This document shows, in pieces, positions 1-8,751 of a stretch of 38,786 bases of DNA. The notes beneath the pieces were generated by a model that saw nothing but the letters and a program-made list of their open reading frames with translations, ran no database searches and had not been told where the DNA came from. Within the stretch, counting starts at the first letter, position 1; each line of letters opens with the position of its first letter. Made by a program: the position numbers and the translations under genes. Location: the NCBI GenBank assembly GCA_036510575.1, contig DATCDR010000098.1, forward strand, positions 1 through 38,786. The letters are read 5' to 3'. The DNA comes from DATCDR01 sp036510575. GTDB lineage: Bacteria; Actinomycetota; Acidimicrobiia; Acidimicrobiales; Bog-793.

Positions 1-83
1 TTCGCTCGGAGTGCGAGCGAGGTAAGACTCGCCAGCAGGGGAACGGGTCGAAAGGCGCGTGCCTCTCGAGAAGGGAGTACTAC

Positions 84-2021
84 ATGGGACGATATGGTCA
101 ACGCCGGTTTAGCCGGCGCCTCCTTGGAGCCTTAGTGGGCGTTGGGGCGATGATGCTTTCGCTGACTCTCGTCGGGGCCTCTGGAGCGACCTCGACACCG
201 AAAGCGGCGGCTACCGGCACGATCACTTTCGCGGAGTTGCCGACGTCTGGACCGAACTTCATCTTCCCATTCGCTGGCCTGTCGGACTTCAGCGTGTCCA
301 ACATCCAGTACTTCCAGAACCAGATGTACCGACCGCTGTACTTCTTCGGCACGGGAGCTGACCCGACGCTCAACCTGCCGTACTCCGTCGGCAAGGCCCC
401 GGTGTACTCAAACGGCAACAAGACCGTCACGATCAACTTGAAGCACTTCGTGTACTCCAACGGTGAGACGGTTACCGCACAAGACGTCGTGTTCTGGCTG
501 AACATGTATCGCACTATTCCGAGTGGCTATGCCGGCTACGTGCCGGCAGCCATTCCCGACGACATCACCTCGATCGACGTAACCAGTCCGACGTCGCTCG
601 TGTTGCACCTGAACGGCTCAGTGAACAGCTACTGGTTCACTTACAACGAGCTCTCACAGATCTACCCGATGCCGTTGGCGTGGGACGTCACTTCCTTGAC
701 GCAACCAAAGGGTGCACAGGCCTGCGCGAAGGCGTCGTTCACGTCGATCGTTGTGAAGACCGCCAAGGTAAAGGGCGCCGAGACCTGGACACCAGTTTCA
801 GCGGCGGCCAAGTCGTGTAAGGCCGTCTACGACTTCCTCTCCGAGCAATCCGGCTACAACCCGACGTCATCGACGCAGCCAACGGGTGCGTTTGCTACCT
901 ATGCGACCAGCAAGCTCTGGAGTGTCGTAGACGGACCGTGGAAGCTCCAGACGTTTAACGCCACGGGCAACGACACATTCGTACCGAACCCCACCTACTC
1001 GGGCGCAGTCAAGCCGACGTACGCAAAATTCGTTCTGCAGTACTTCACCTCTGACACGGCCGAGGTCAACTCGATGCTCGGGGGCTCGACCGACATCGGC
1101 TATCTGAACACGGCGAACATAACGTCCCCAGCGGTGTCTGAAACTCAGGCAGGCCCGAACAATCCGAGGCTCGCTGCCAACTACACCATCGCGCTCGGGC
1201 CGACATGGGCGATCGCGTATGCGCTCTATAACTTCGCCTCAAAAGGTGACGGCGGTGAAGCCGGCAAGATCATCAGCCAGCTCTACTTCCGGCAGGCGAT
1301 GCAGGATCTCGTCGACCAGCCGCTCTACGTGAAGAACATCTACAAGGGATACGCGGCGCCGACCTACGGGCCGGTTCCGGTGCTACCGAAGAGCCAGTTC
1401 GCGACGAGCTACGAAGAGGGTGACCCCTACCCCTACAGCGTCTCGACAGCCAAGACTCTGCTCACCTCACATGGGTGGAGCATCGTGCCGAACGGAACCG
1501 ATGTCTGCAAGAGCGCGGCTAAGTGCGGCGTTCCAGCGGGGACCAAGCTCAACTTGACGATGTCGTACGCCACCGGCGAGTCGGGCTTCACCGACCAGGT
1601 GCAGGCAGAGGATGACTCGTGGTCCCAGCTCGGCATCCACGTGACGCTGCAGCCGGGTTCGTTTACCGAGGTGGCCGGTGAAGCAGTTCCTTCGAACCCC
1701 AGCTGGGAGCTCGCCAACTACGGCTTGTGGATCTTCGCGCCTGACTTCTACCCGACAGGTGAGGATCTCTTCGAGACCGCAGCCGGAGCGAACGCTGGAT
1801 CGTACAGCGACCCGACGGCCGACAGGCTGATCAAGGCCACGGACTTCAGCGCGGACAACCGCTTCTTCGACCAGTACGAGAACTACCTGGCCAAGCAGCT
1901 GCCCTACCTCTGGCAGCCGAACACCATCGGCGCGGACGAGGTCTCAAAGAAGCTCACCGGAGTGACGCCGTTCAACGCCCTCGACGCCATCATCCCGGAG
2001 CTCTGGCACATCAAGGGTTAG
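84..2021 (+). CDS. ABC transporter substrate-binding protein, family 5 (peptide/nickel type)
   Basis: This is the extracytoplasmic solute-binding protein of a peptide-type ABC importer, 645 residues, slightly longer than usual for the family. The N-terminus is basic with paired arginines (SRRLLG, residues 10-15) followed by a hydrophobic stretch to about residue 33 and small residues, so it is a secretion signal, possibly Tat-like. I see no lipobox cysteine, which is unusual for a binding protein in a Gram-positive cell. The body has the family 5 layout: an early segment on sites and charge (FVYSNGETVTAQDVVFWLNM), a YFRQAMQDLVDQ segment near residue 400, and a C-terminal half ending in IIPELWHIKG. 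The start is supported by AAGGGAG about 6 nt upstream. Two permease genes follow on the same strand. The substrate cannot be told from sequence alone. The first 83 bases hold no recognisable gene. Confidence 0.9.
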   Translation: MGRYGQRRFSRRLLGALVGVGAMMLSLTLVGASGATSTPKAAATGTITFAELPTSGPNFIFPFAGLSDFSVSNIQYFQNQMYRPLYFFGTGADPTLNLPYSVGKAPVYSNGNKTVTINLKHFVYSNGETVTAQDVVFWLNMYRTIPSGYAGYVPAAIPDDITSIDVTSPTSLVLHLNGSVNSYWFTYNELSQIYPMPLAWDVTSLTQPKGAQACAKASFTSIVVKTAKVKGAETWTPVSAAAKSCKAVYDFLSEQSGYNPTSSTQPTGAFATYATSKLWSVVDGPWKLQTFNATGNDTFVPNPTYSGAVKPTYAKFVLQYFTSDTAEVNSMLGGSTDIGYLNTANITSPAVSETQAGPNNPRLAANYTIALGPTWAIAYALYNFASKGDGGEAGKIISQLYFRQAMQDLVDQPLYVKNIYKGYAAPTYGPVPVLPKSQFATSYEEGDPYPYSVSTAKTLLTSHGWSIVPNGTDVCKSAAKCGVPAGTKLNLTMSYATGESGFTDQVQAEDDSWSQLGIHVTLQPGSFTEVAGEAVPSNPSWELANYGLWIFAPDFYPTGEDLFETAAGANAGSYSDPTADRLIKATDFSADNRFFDQYENYLAKQLPYLWQPNTIGADEVSKKLTGVTPFNALDAIIPELWHIKG

Positions 2022-2050
2022 GCCTGGTCCCAGGCCAGCCTGAGTTGAGA

Positions 2051-2088
2051 GCCTCTTCGCCGCGAATGCGTTATCGCGGTGAAGAGGC
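2051..2088 (+). terminator. Strong hairpin between binding-protein and permease genes (attenuator or partial terminator)
   Basis: Two 15-base arms (2051-2065 and 2074-2088) pair along their whole length with one G-T pair and an 8-base loop. The sequence CTCGCTTTTGTG follows. The T-run is short, so it may act as a partial terminator or as a 3' stabiliser of the binding-protein transcript, which would let the binding protein be made in excess over the permeases. That role is an inference from position and structure. Confidence 0.7.
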
Positions 2089-2168
2089 CTCGCTTTTGTG
2101 CAAGCGACCAAGGACATGACCACTGCTTCGCCGACGACCACGCTGCGGTTGGTTGAGGATCGCGATCG

Positions 2169-3119
2169 ATGATTTTCTATCTGATACGACGGATCTTTCA
2201 GGCGATCGTCGTACTTATCGGCGTGACGTTTCTAACTTTCATACTGGCGCACGTGATTCCAGGCGGGCCCGCTCGTGCTGCGCTCGGATCTCGCGCAACG
2301 CCGGGGCAGCTAGCGTCGTTTAATGCCCAGAACGGCTACGACCTGCCGATCTGGGATCAGCTCTACCGCTACTTCGAAGGACTGATCCTTCACTTCAACC
2401 TTGGATACTCCTACAAGGCGAACCAGACAGTTCGGTCACTGATCCTCTCGCGACTACCGAAGACGCTTGTGCTGCTCGGGATCTCGACGGTCTTTGCAGT
2501 GATCATCGCGGTACCGCTCGGCATTCTCCAGACCGTCCGGCGCTACAAGCCGATCGACTACGCGTTGACTGGTCTGTCGTTCATCTTCTACGCGATGCCG
2601 GCCTTCCTCCTCGGTACGTTGCTGATCTTGTACTTCGCTATCGACTTGAAGTGGTTCCCCGTCGCAGCACCCTCGGCCAGCACGGTTACCGGAATCCTTG
2701 CTGATCCACGCGGCTTGGTGCTCCCGATACTGACGCTCTCTGCGATCACGATCGCGTCCTTTAGCCGCTACATGCGCTCCTCGATGATGGAGGCGATGGC
2801 GGAGGACTACATCCGGACCGCTCGGGCTAAGGGCGCTGGGTCACTCCGGGTGTTGTTCCGGCACGCGCTCCGAAATGCGCTGATCCCGATCATCACGCTT
2901 CTCGGCCTGTCGCTTCCGACCATCGTCGGCGGCGCGCTCATCACCGAGACGGTCTTCAACTATCCAGGCATGGGTCTGTTGACGACCAACGCGGCCTTGA
3001 ACGACGACGTGCCGTTGCTGCTCGGCACGACGCTCGTCGCCGCATTTGCGACCGTTGTCGGTTCGTTGCTCGCCGATGTTCTCTACGCCGTCGTCGACCC
3101 TCGAGTCCGGTACCACTGA
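2169..3119 (+). CDS. ABC transporter permease, DppB/OppB type
   Basis: First inner-membrane subunit of the importer, 316 residues, the usual family length. It begins with MIFYLIRRIFQAIVVLIGVTF, the classic N-terminal membrane helix of this family, followed by an HVIPGGPA segment. Further helices lie at about residues 100-125, 135-160, 180-200, 235-260 and 280-305. The cytoplasmic EAA loop that docks onto the ATPase is clear at about residues 208-246 (DYIRTARAKGAGSLRVLFRH). It lies 147 bp after the binding-protein gene with a hairpin between, and 45 bp before the second permease. No ATPase gene follows, so the energising subunits must be encoded elsewhere or upstream of the window. Confidence 0.93.
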   Translation: MIFYLIRRIFQAIVVLIGVTFLTFILAHVIPGGPARAALGSRATPGQLASFNAQNGYDLPIWDQLYRYFEGLILHFNLGYSYKANQTVRSLILSRLPKTLVLLGISTVFAVIIAVPLGILQTVRRYKPIDYALTGLSFIFYAMPAFLLGTLLILYFAIDLKWFPVAAPSASTVTGILADPRGLVLPILTLSAITIASFSRYMRSSMMEAMAEDYIRTARAKGAGSLRVLFRHALRNALIPIITLLGLSLPTIVGGALITETVFNYPGMGLLTTNAALNDDVPLLLGTTLVAAFATVVGSLLADVLYAVVDPRVRYH

Positions 3120-3164
3120 GTCGATGCACGTCCGCAGATCCGGCAGAAAGATAGGGGGCGCCTC

Positions 3165-4121
3165 GTGGGAATAGGTTCGAATCCGCTCATCTTCGACGAG
3201 GCGGAAGGAGCAGCGCCCGACTCGAGTGCGGTGACGCCCTCGGGTGGTGAGGCGAGCTCTACCGGTGGTTTCGCGATCCAGGTGCTTCGGGTGTTTGTCG
3301 AGAACAAGCTCGCCGTGGTCGGTGCGGTGGTCATCTTGTTCATGGTGTTGTTCTGCTTTCTTGGACCGGTTTTTTACCATACGAATCAGACCAACGCCCA
3401 GCTCGCCCTACTGAACTCCGTCGAGAACGCAGCACCGAGCAGAGCGCACGTGTTCGGGACCGACGCGAACGGCTTCGACATGCTCGGGCGAATTATGTAC
3501 GGCGGCAAGGCCTCACTCGAGGTCGGGTTCGCGGCGGCTGCCATCGCCACAGTGGTCGGTGTCTTGTGGGGAGCGGTTGCGGGCTTCTTCGGGGGTTGGG
3601 TCGACACAGTGATGATGCGGATCGTCGACGTGTTGTTGTCGATCCCACTGCTGTTCTTGCTGATCGTGCTCGCCGTGATCTTCCCGCGTTCGCTCGGGCT
3701 CTTGATTCTTGTGATCGGTTTCACCGCCTGGCTCGTACCCGCGCGCCTGGTCCGCGGCGAGACCTTGGTGCTGCGCGTCCGTGAGTTCGTCCAAGCAGTC
3801 CGCGTGATGGGCGGCACCTCGAGGCGCATCGTGTTGCGTCACGTCGTGCCGAACACGCTCGGGACGATCATCGTGAACGCCACCTTCCAGGTCGCCGACG
3901 CGATTCTCTACCTCGCGGCGCTCGGTTTCATCGGCCTCGGAGTTCCCGCGCCGCAGACGGACTGGGGCTCGATGCTCTCAAACGGCGTCGATTACGCCGC
4001 ATCCGGGTACTGGTGGGAGATCTATCCAGCCGGCGTTGTCATCGTCTTGGTGGTCGTCGCGTTCAACTTCGTCGGCGACGCACTTCGTGACGCATTCGAG
4101 GTCCGCCTGCAGCGTCGCTAG
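3165..4121 (+). CDS. ABC transporter permease, DppC/OppC type
   Basis: Second membrane subunit of the importer, 318 residues. A soluble N-terminal stretch of about 45 residues precedes the first helix (VVGAVVILFMVLFCFLGPVF). The periplasmic loop with FGTDANGFDMLGRIMYGGKASL is the DppC hallmark (usual form GTDxxGRDxLSR). The EAA loop is at about residues 205-232 (FVQAVRVMGGTSRRIVLRH), and the end carries the conserved NFVGDALRDAFEVR. The start codon is GTG, with GGGGGCGCC upstream as a weak ribosome site; no better in-frame start is nearby. The gene ends the operon and converges on the aldo/keto reductase gene. Confidence 0.93.
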   Translation: MGIGSNPLIFDEAEGAAPDSSAVTPSGGEASSTGGFAIQVLRVFVENKLAVVGAVVILFMVLFCFLGPVFYHTNQTNAQLALLNSVENAAPSRAHVFGTDANGFDMLGRIMYGGKASLEVGFAAAAIATVVGVLWGAVAGFFGGWVDTVMMRIVDVLLSIPLLFLLIVLAVIFPRSLGLLILVIGFTAWLVPARLVRGETLVLRVREFVQAVRVMGGTSRRIVLRHVVPNTLGTIIVNATFQVADAILYLAALGFIGLGVPAPQTDWGSMLSNGVDYAASGYWWEIYPAGVVIVLVVVAFNFVGDALRDAFEVRLQRR

Positions 4122-4139
4122 TCCACCGGCTATGTGAGC

Positions 4140-4180
4140 GCTTTCCTCGGTGTGCTTTCCTCGGTGTGCTTTCCTCGGTG
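4140..4180. repeat. 14-bp tandem repeat, about three copies
   Basis: The unit GCTTTCCTCGGTGT occurs at 4140-4153 and 4154-4167, and 13 of its 14 bases recur at 4168-4180. The repeat lies in the 80-bp gap between two convergent genes. I see no T-tailed hairpin here. It is probably a slippage product without coding role. Confidence 0.85.
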
Positions 4181-4201
4181 CAACCGAACCTGTGCGTCGA
4201 G

Positions 4202-5194
4202 TTAGCGGGGTGCGTCACCCATTCGGTAGTCGTGGGTGATCTCGTCGAGCTGCTGTTTTAGCGTGTCGTCGATCTTGAAGGTCGTCGCCGCGAGGTTCGC
4301 CTCGAGTTGATCAGGGCGGCTCGCGCCGATGATCGGCGCGGTGATTGCCGGATTGGCGAGCACCCAGGCGACTGCGAGGGTCACGAGACTGACGCCGGCC
4401 GCCTCGGCGAGGGGCACGAGCTGCTCGACGGTGTCGAACTCCCGATCGTGCCAGTACCGCTCCTGGTAGTTCCGTCCAGCTGTGCCCAAGGTGAATCTCG
4501 AGCCGCCAGTCGGCGCTTCCGCCCGATTGTGCTTGCCGGAAAGGAGACCACCCGCCAAGGGATTGTAGGGGATCACGCCCACTCCGTCTTCAGCACAAAA
4601 TGGAAGCATCTCTCGCTCGATCTGGCGAAAGATCAGGTTGTAGCGAGGCTGGACGGAGTCAAAACGGGCAAGTCCATGCGTCTCACTTCGGCCGATCGCC
4701 CGCACCAGCTGGTAGGTGAGAAAGTTGGAGCAGCCGATGTAGCGGACCTTGCCTTGTTGAACGAGGTCGTCGAGCGCGCCGAGCGTCTCCTCGATCGGTG
4801 TGACCGGGTCGTAGCCGTGCAGCTGGTAAAGGTCGATGTAGTCGGTCTGTAGTCGCCGGAGCGAGGCATCGACCGCGGAAAGAATGTGCTTGCGGGAGTT
4901 CCCCTGGTCGAAGGCGGCCGGGCCTGTTCGACCGAAGCATTTGGTCGCTACGACGAATCGGTCACGCTTGCCGACAAGCCATCCACCAAGGATCTCCTCG
5001 GTACGACCCTGTGTCTCGAGACCACCACCGAGCGGGTAGACGTCGGAGCTGTCGATGAAGTCGATCCCGCCTTCGGCCGCGCGGTCGAGTATGGCCACCG
5101 AAGTGTCCTCGTCACACTGCAGTCCGAATGTCATGGTTCCGAGGCAGAGCTGTGAAACCTGTAGTCCAGTACGTCCAAGTCGTGTGTGATCCAC
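4202..5194 (-). CDS. Aldo/keto reductase
   Basis: NADPH-dependent oxidoreductase of the aldo/keto reductase superfamily, 330 residues, a (beta/alpha)8 barrel. The catalytic set is visible: Asp48 and Tyr53 in FIDSSDVYPLG, Lys85 in VVATKCFG, His126 in DLYQLHGYDP. The cofactor-binding C-terminal half shows the usual IGCSN segment after barrel strand 5 and PIIGASRPDQLEANL near the end. The start is GTG, with GAGGAG 7 nt upstream on the minus strand. The gene stands alone, convergent with the ABC operon, and its neighbours give no substrate clue. Relatives act on aldehydes, ketones or sugar-derived carbonyls. Confidence 0.93.
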   Translation of the reverse strand: MDHTRLGRTGLQVSQLCLGTMTFGLQCDEDTSVAILDRAAEGGIDFIDSSDVYPLGGGLETQGRTEEILGGWLVGKRDRFVVATKCFGRTGPAAFDQGNSRKHILSAVDASLRRLQTDYIDLYQLHGYDPVTPIEETLGALDDLVQQGKVRYIGCSNFLTYQLVRAIGRSETHGLARFDSVQPRYNLIFRQIEREMLPFCAEDGVGVIPYNPLAGGLLSGKHNRAEAPTGGSRFTLGTAGRNYQERYWHDREFDTVEQLVPLAEAAGVSLVTLAVAWVLANPAITAPIIGASRPDQLEANLAATTFKIDDTLKQQLDEITHDYRMGDAPR

Positions 5195-5429
5195 GCAAAT
5201 CTCCTCTGTCAGGCGGTGGCTCTACAGTCCAGGTTGGTGCCAGGACCTTCCTTAGGGGTCGGTCTCAAGCGCGCGCGTCGCAGCTCCATTCGTTCCTGGA
5301 CGCGGCCCACCGCGTCCGCGCTCGATCGATTTCGTCGTTGAAGTGGTACATACAACCGTTGTGACGTGGAGCATCAGCTCGCGCTCGGACACTCCGATCC
5401 GGGGACTCTTTGTTGGCGACTTCTTGGGC

Positions 5430-5783
5430 TCAGTCGAGCTTGAAGTCACCCGCCGGTGCGCCACCGCTGCCAGCGTCGGGTGCGGGGGTCGATGTGGCGC
5501 CACTGGTCGTGCCACTGCTCGCGCCACTCGATTCGGCGTCGGCCGCGTGCTCCGCCTCGTGCGCCTCGATCTCACCGTAGAGACGCTCGATTGAGGTCGT
5601 GGTGTCGGATGTCGCGCGTCCGGCGTGCTGGTCGTAGATAGCGGAGCCCAGGTCTCGGAATAGGGAGTCGAGGTGGCGCGTCGCTTGCATGTCGCTCAGC
5701 TTGGCCTGTCCGGCCTGTCCCGCCTCCTGGGCCTTTTGAACCGCCTGAGCCGCTCCAGCTTTAACTCGGTCGAAAAGTGGCAT
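5430..5783 (-). CDS. Small helical protein with low-complexity tail, function unknown
   Basis: A protein of 117 residues. The first 90 or so are predicted helical, with Ala, Gln and Lys heptad-like spacing (VKAGAAQAVQKAQEAGQAGQ) and an acidic helix (LYGEIEAHEAEHAADAE). The last 27 or so are Ser, Gly, Thr and Ala rich and probably disordered. There is no signal peptide and no membrane segment. Proteins of this look are common in Actinobacteria and remain uncharacterised. The start is well set by AAAGGAG 8 nt upstream. It lies 24 bp after the AIM24-family gene on the same strand, so the two are very likely one transcription unit. Confidence 0.8.
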   Translation of the reverse strand: MPLFDRVKAGAAQAVQKAQEAGQAGQAKLSDMQATRHLDSLFRDLGSAIYDQHAGRATSDTTTSIERLYGEIEAHEAEHAADAESSGASSGTTSGATSTPAPDAGSGGAPAGDFKLD

Positions 5784-5807
5784 CGTGATGATCTCCTTTA
5801 GTGGTGG

Positions 5808-6608
5808 CTATTGCGTCAACCGGTCGAGCAATCCGCTACCAACGCGGTGCTGCTCCTGGTTTTGTGTCTGCTCATCTCGCTCCATCGTGCGGTGCAACGT
5901 TGATTGCAATAGCACCGGACCGTCGCCGGAGAAGCTGATGACGCTAAGGCCCTGCCCACCGAAGGCCACCGTCATCAGCGTCTGAGCGTTAAGCGAGCCG
6001 ATCATCTCAACGCCGTACTGCACTGATTCGGCGAAAGCTACAACCGCTCCACCGTGCACCTGGATCTTGCCGCCGTAGTCCTTGGGATTGATCTCGACGA
6101 TCGATCCACCGCCGGCGAGAACGAGCGTGCCCGTGCCACTGAACTTCTCGAGGAAGACTCCCTCTCCGCTGCGTCGGCCCTGGTTCAACCCGTTATAGGC
6201 GATGTCGAATGCGACGCCGCTCTCGGCGCAAATGAACGCATGACGCTCCGCTAGCCAGTTGACACTCCCGTCGAGCTCGATGACGCGGATCTGACCGGGT
6301 TCGTCACCGGAGAATGCGATCAGCCCCGAGCCGCCGGCGGCATGAAACCATTGAAACGCAAGGCTCTGACCGGTGAGCGCCCGCTTTGCCACGTCGGTCG
6401 CGGCACTCAAGGCACCGGCGAGGAAGCCACCCGACTTCTTTGGCTGATTGTCAGACTCGCTTCCAGGGGTGGAAAGACGCGTCTCGATCGAGACGTTCGC
6501 GGTCTTCCAGCGGTAGTGGTTGGCGTCTGAGTACACCGTCTGCTCGGCGTCGAGCTGGCAGGTGACCATCTGTGCGAACTCTCCGCTCACGCGATTTTTT
6601 ATCGTCAC
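5808..6608 (-). CDS. AIM24 family protein (TIGR00266-like)
   Basis: A protein of 266 residues of the AIM24 family, beta-rich proteins of unclear role in bacteria (the mitochondrial member supports inner-membrane organisation). Visible family features are the Gly-rich turns GGSGLIAFSGDEPGQIRVIEL, GVFLEKFSGTGTLVLAGGG and MTVAFGGQGLSVISFSGDGPVL. There is a KKSGGFLAGALSAATDVAKRALTG segment near residue 60-80. The frame stays open far upstream, but the GTG at 6608 is chosen because GAGAGG precedes it by 6 nt and the protein then has family length. The region further upstream does not look like protein. It is first in a two-gene operon with the helical protein at 5430-5783. Confidence 0.85.
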   Translation of the reverse strand: MTIKNRVSGEFAQMVTCQLDAEQTVYSDANHYRWKTANVSIETRLSTPGSESDNQPKKSGGFLAGALSAATDVAKRALTGQSLAFQWFHAAGGSGLIAFSGDEPGQIRVIELDGSVNWLAERHAFICAESGVAFDIAYNGLNQGRRSGEGVFLEKFSGTGTLVLAGGGSIVEINPKDYGGKIQVHGGAVVAFAESVQYGVEMIGSLNAQTLMTVAFGGQGLSVISFSGDGPVLLQSTLHRTMERDEQTQNQEQHRVGSGLLDRLTQ

Positions 6609-6921
6609 GTCGCACCTCTCTCTCGTGCCGCTGCGCAGCGCTGGAAGGGTCTCAGCCCGGATCTTTCTCTCCGGATTCGCACATTCTGGCAGGTTGCCAG
6701 GTGCGCTGCTCAACTCCAACGGGGACCGATTCGACTCCGCGATCCTGGCGAGGATTGCCGCGAGCGTCGCGGTCGATGTCGACCCGGGGCGACCCGTATG
6801 AGCGCTCTTGAGCTTGCAGGGATCGTCCGGATGGGGTTCGAGTGAGGTTCGAGAAGGGGTGGAAATTTCCCGGGTACGAGGTAGCGTGCCCGTTGAAACC
6901 CCGATCGTAGGGAGGACGAAG
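6609..6921. promoter_or_regulatory. Divergent intergenic region with palindrome
   Basis: This 313-bp gap separates the AIM24 operon (minus) from the lipoprotein gene (plus) and should hold both promoters. The clearest element is the 10-bp palindrome GGAAATTTCC at 6861-6870, overlapped at its right end by CCCGGG, about 50 bp before the lipoprotein start. It may be an operator, but nothing identifies the protein that would bind it. No convincing -35/-10 pair was seen. Confidence 0.35.
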
Positions 6922-7680
6922 ATGGCGCGTCTCGGCATGCCTGATCTGAGCGGAGGACGCCGAGGCCATGTGCCCGTATCGCTGTTCCTTGTGCTCAGCG
7001 TCGCCGCATTGGGACTGAGTGGCTGTGGCGTCGTCAAGGCGATCGAGCACCACGTCGAGAACAAGGTCTTGAACGCGGTGACCGGTCACAACAAGGTGAT
7101 GAACAACTTCACGACGAAAATCAACACCAACATCAATGCGGCCTACGAGGCAACCTACGTCACTACGGGCTCGGCACCGGCGACGATCACGTTCGCGACC
7201 TCTCCTCCAAAGGACTTCTTTTTCGAAGGGGGCAGCAGCACCGGTCGCTTGCTGCAGAACTCGACCGGGAGCTACACGTGCCTGAAGTCGACGAGCGGTG
7301 GTTGGTCGTGCACGAAGTTGTCCGCATCGACGTTCGATACCGCGAAGGTCGCCTATGCGCTCTACTCCGGTAAGTACTGGGTCACGTTCTTGAGGATTTA
7401 CTCAACGGTTGCAGGACTTGCCGGCGTGACCATCAAGGCATCCTCGATGACCGTGAACGGCTTCCCGCTCTCATGCGTCGTCGTAAACGGTGGGAAGCAG
7501 AATCCTGGAACGAGCACCTGGTGTGAGACGAGTACCGGGATTCTCGCCTACGTACAGGCCGCAGCCAACGGAACGGCATTCGAACTAAAGAGTTACAGCG
7601 CGAACCCGCCTTCGTCGCTGTTTGACCTACCCGCCGGGGCCACGGTCAACACGATTCCGTCGACGCCGACGTCGACGTAG
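6922..7680 (+). CDS. Secreted lipoprotein, function unknown
   Basis: A predicted lipoprotein of 252 residues. A basic N-terminus (GGRRGH) is followed by the hydrophobic stretch VPVSLFLVLSVAALGL and the lipobox LSGC, with the lipidated Cys at about residue 35. The mature part starts with a charged helix (VVKAIEHHVENKVLNAV) and continues as a beta-rich domain with four further cysteines (YTCLKS, WSCTKL, LSCVVV, TWCETS) that could form two disulfides. The overall look resembles the LppX/LolA-like lipoproteins of Actinobacteria, but I do not assign it. The start is fixed by GGAGG 7 nt upstream; an in-frame GTG-type extension back to 6808 is possible but would bury the signal sequence. Confidence 0.8.
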   Translation: MARLGMPDLSGGRRGHVPVSLFLVLSVAALGLSGCGVVKAIEHHVENKVLNAVTGHNKVMNNFTTKINTNINAAYEATYVTTGSAPATITFATSPPKDFFFEGGSSTGRLLQNSTGSYTCLKSTSGGWSCTKLSASTFDTAKVAYALYSGKYWVTFLRIYSTVAGLAGVTIKASSMTVNGFPLSCVVVNGGKQNPGTSTWCETSTGILAYVQAAANGTAFELKSYSANPPSSLFDLPAGATVNTIPSTPTST

Positions 7681-7768
7681 GGTCGCCACCGAGGTCATTT
7701 CCGCGACGCCATGTAGTGACGTCGCCTGGTCGTTTGACATATTGGACAATCGCTTCTGCGACGAGGTC

Positions 7769-8653
7769 ATGGTATCGATGGACGTACTTGAGGTCTCTGG
7801 AGGCAGGCAGCTTTCCTACCGGGTGAGTGGACCAGCCGACGGGGTGCCACTGATCTTCCATCACGGCACGCCAGGAGCTGGGACGCCGATTCACGTGCTC
7901 GAGCGTGCAGCGCACGCGCGAGGCCTTCGACTCGTCACACCCTCCCGCCCAGGCTATGGCGGCTCTGGTCGACTCGCGGGGCGAAGCGTGGCCGACGTGG
8001 TCGAGGATGTCGAGGCACTGGTGGAGGCGCTTGGCACGACGCGATGTCTCGTCGCCGGATGGTCGGGCGGAGGACCACATTCGCTTGCCTGCGCCGCTCG
8101 TGTACCCGAAATCGCTGCCGCCCTCGTCATCGCTGGGGTCGCGCCCTTCGATGGTTCGGGATTGGACTTCATGGCCGGGATGGGCGAGGAGAACCTGACC
8201 GAGTTCGCAACAGCTCTCGGGGGCGAGACTCGCCTGCGCCCGTACCTCGAGGTCCAGCGCGACTATCTGCGGGAGGCGACCGCTGCTGACATTCTCATCG
8301 GGTTGTCCACGCTCTTGCCCGATGTCGATCGCGCCGTCATGACCGATGAGTTCGGTGAGGACATGGCGGCCAGCTTCCACGAAGCGCTCGTCTTTGGTGT
8401 CGACGGCTGGCTCGACGACGACCTGGCGTTCGTCAATCCATGGGGCTTCGATCTTGACGAGATCTCGATTCCGGTCATGCTCTGGCAAGGAACCGCCGAC
8501 CTGATGGTGCCGTTTTCGCACGGACAGTGGCTTGCAGCGAGTGTGCCGGGGGTGGTCGCCCACCTCGAGGACGGTGAGGGCCATCTCTCTATCGGGGTCG
8601 GGGCTATCGAGCGGATGCTGGACGAGCTCGTGCGCGCCGGAGCGATCGCCTAG
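7769..8653 (+). CDS. Alpha/beta hydrolase
   Basis: A serine hydrolase of the alpha/beta fold, 294 residues. The oxyanion segment is HHGTPGAG (about residues 31-38), the nucleophile elbow is GWSGGGPH with Ser99, the acid is Asp244 in GTADLMVPF and the base is His272 in GEGHLSIG, so the triad is complete. The PSRPGYGGSG segment before the elbow is typical of the haloperoxidase/esterase branch. No signal peptide is present. The start is uncertain: ATG 7769 or ATG 7778 share a GAGG at 7763-7766, which fits the second ATG slightly better by spacing. The substrate is unknown, and neighbours give no pathway. Confidence 0.88.
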   Translation: MVSMDVLEVSGGRQLSYRVSGPADGVPLIFHHGTPGAGTPIHVLERAAHARGLRLVTPSRPGYGGSGRLAGRSVADVVEDVEALVEALGTTRCLVAGWSGGGPHSLACAARVPEIAAALVIAGVAPFDGSGLDFMAGMGEENLTEFATALGGETRLRPYLEVQRDYLREATAADILIGLSTLLPDVDRAVMTDEFGEDMAASFHEALVFGVDGWLDDDLAFVNPWGFDLDEISIPVMLWQGTADLMVPFSHGQWLAASVPGVVAHLEDGEGHLSIGVGAIERMLDELVRAGAIA

Positions 8654-8751
8654 CGGCGAGCGCCCTCGGCGAATCGCGGTCCCGCGGGCGCTGATAGCGC
8701 CGGGCTGTGCGCATCCCAAGGAGTGAGACACCCATCGGGGAGACTAACGCG

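Noticed and set aside
3171..3185. GGTTCGAATCC, which resembles a tRNA T-loop
   Set aside because: It lies in the first codons of a permease gene, and no acceptor, D or anticodon stems pair with it.
8654..8700. Possible terminator with AGCGCC and GGCGCT arms after the hydrolase
   Set aside because: The loop is long and no T-run follows.
7646..8731. Long open frame of about 360 codons on the minus strand
   Set aside because: It mirrors the alpha/beta hydrolase with a complete triad on the plus strand; open antisense frames are common at high GC.
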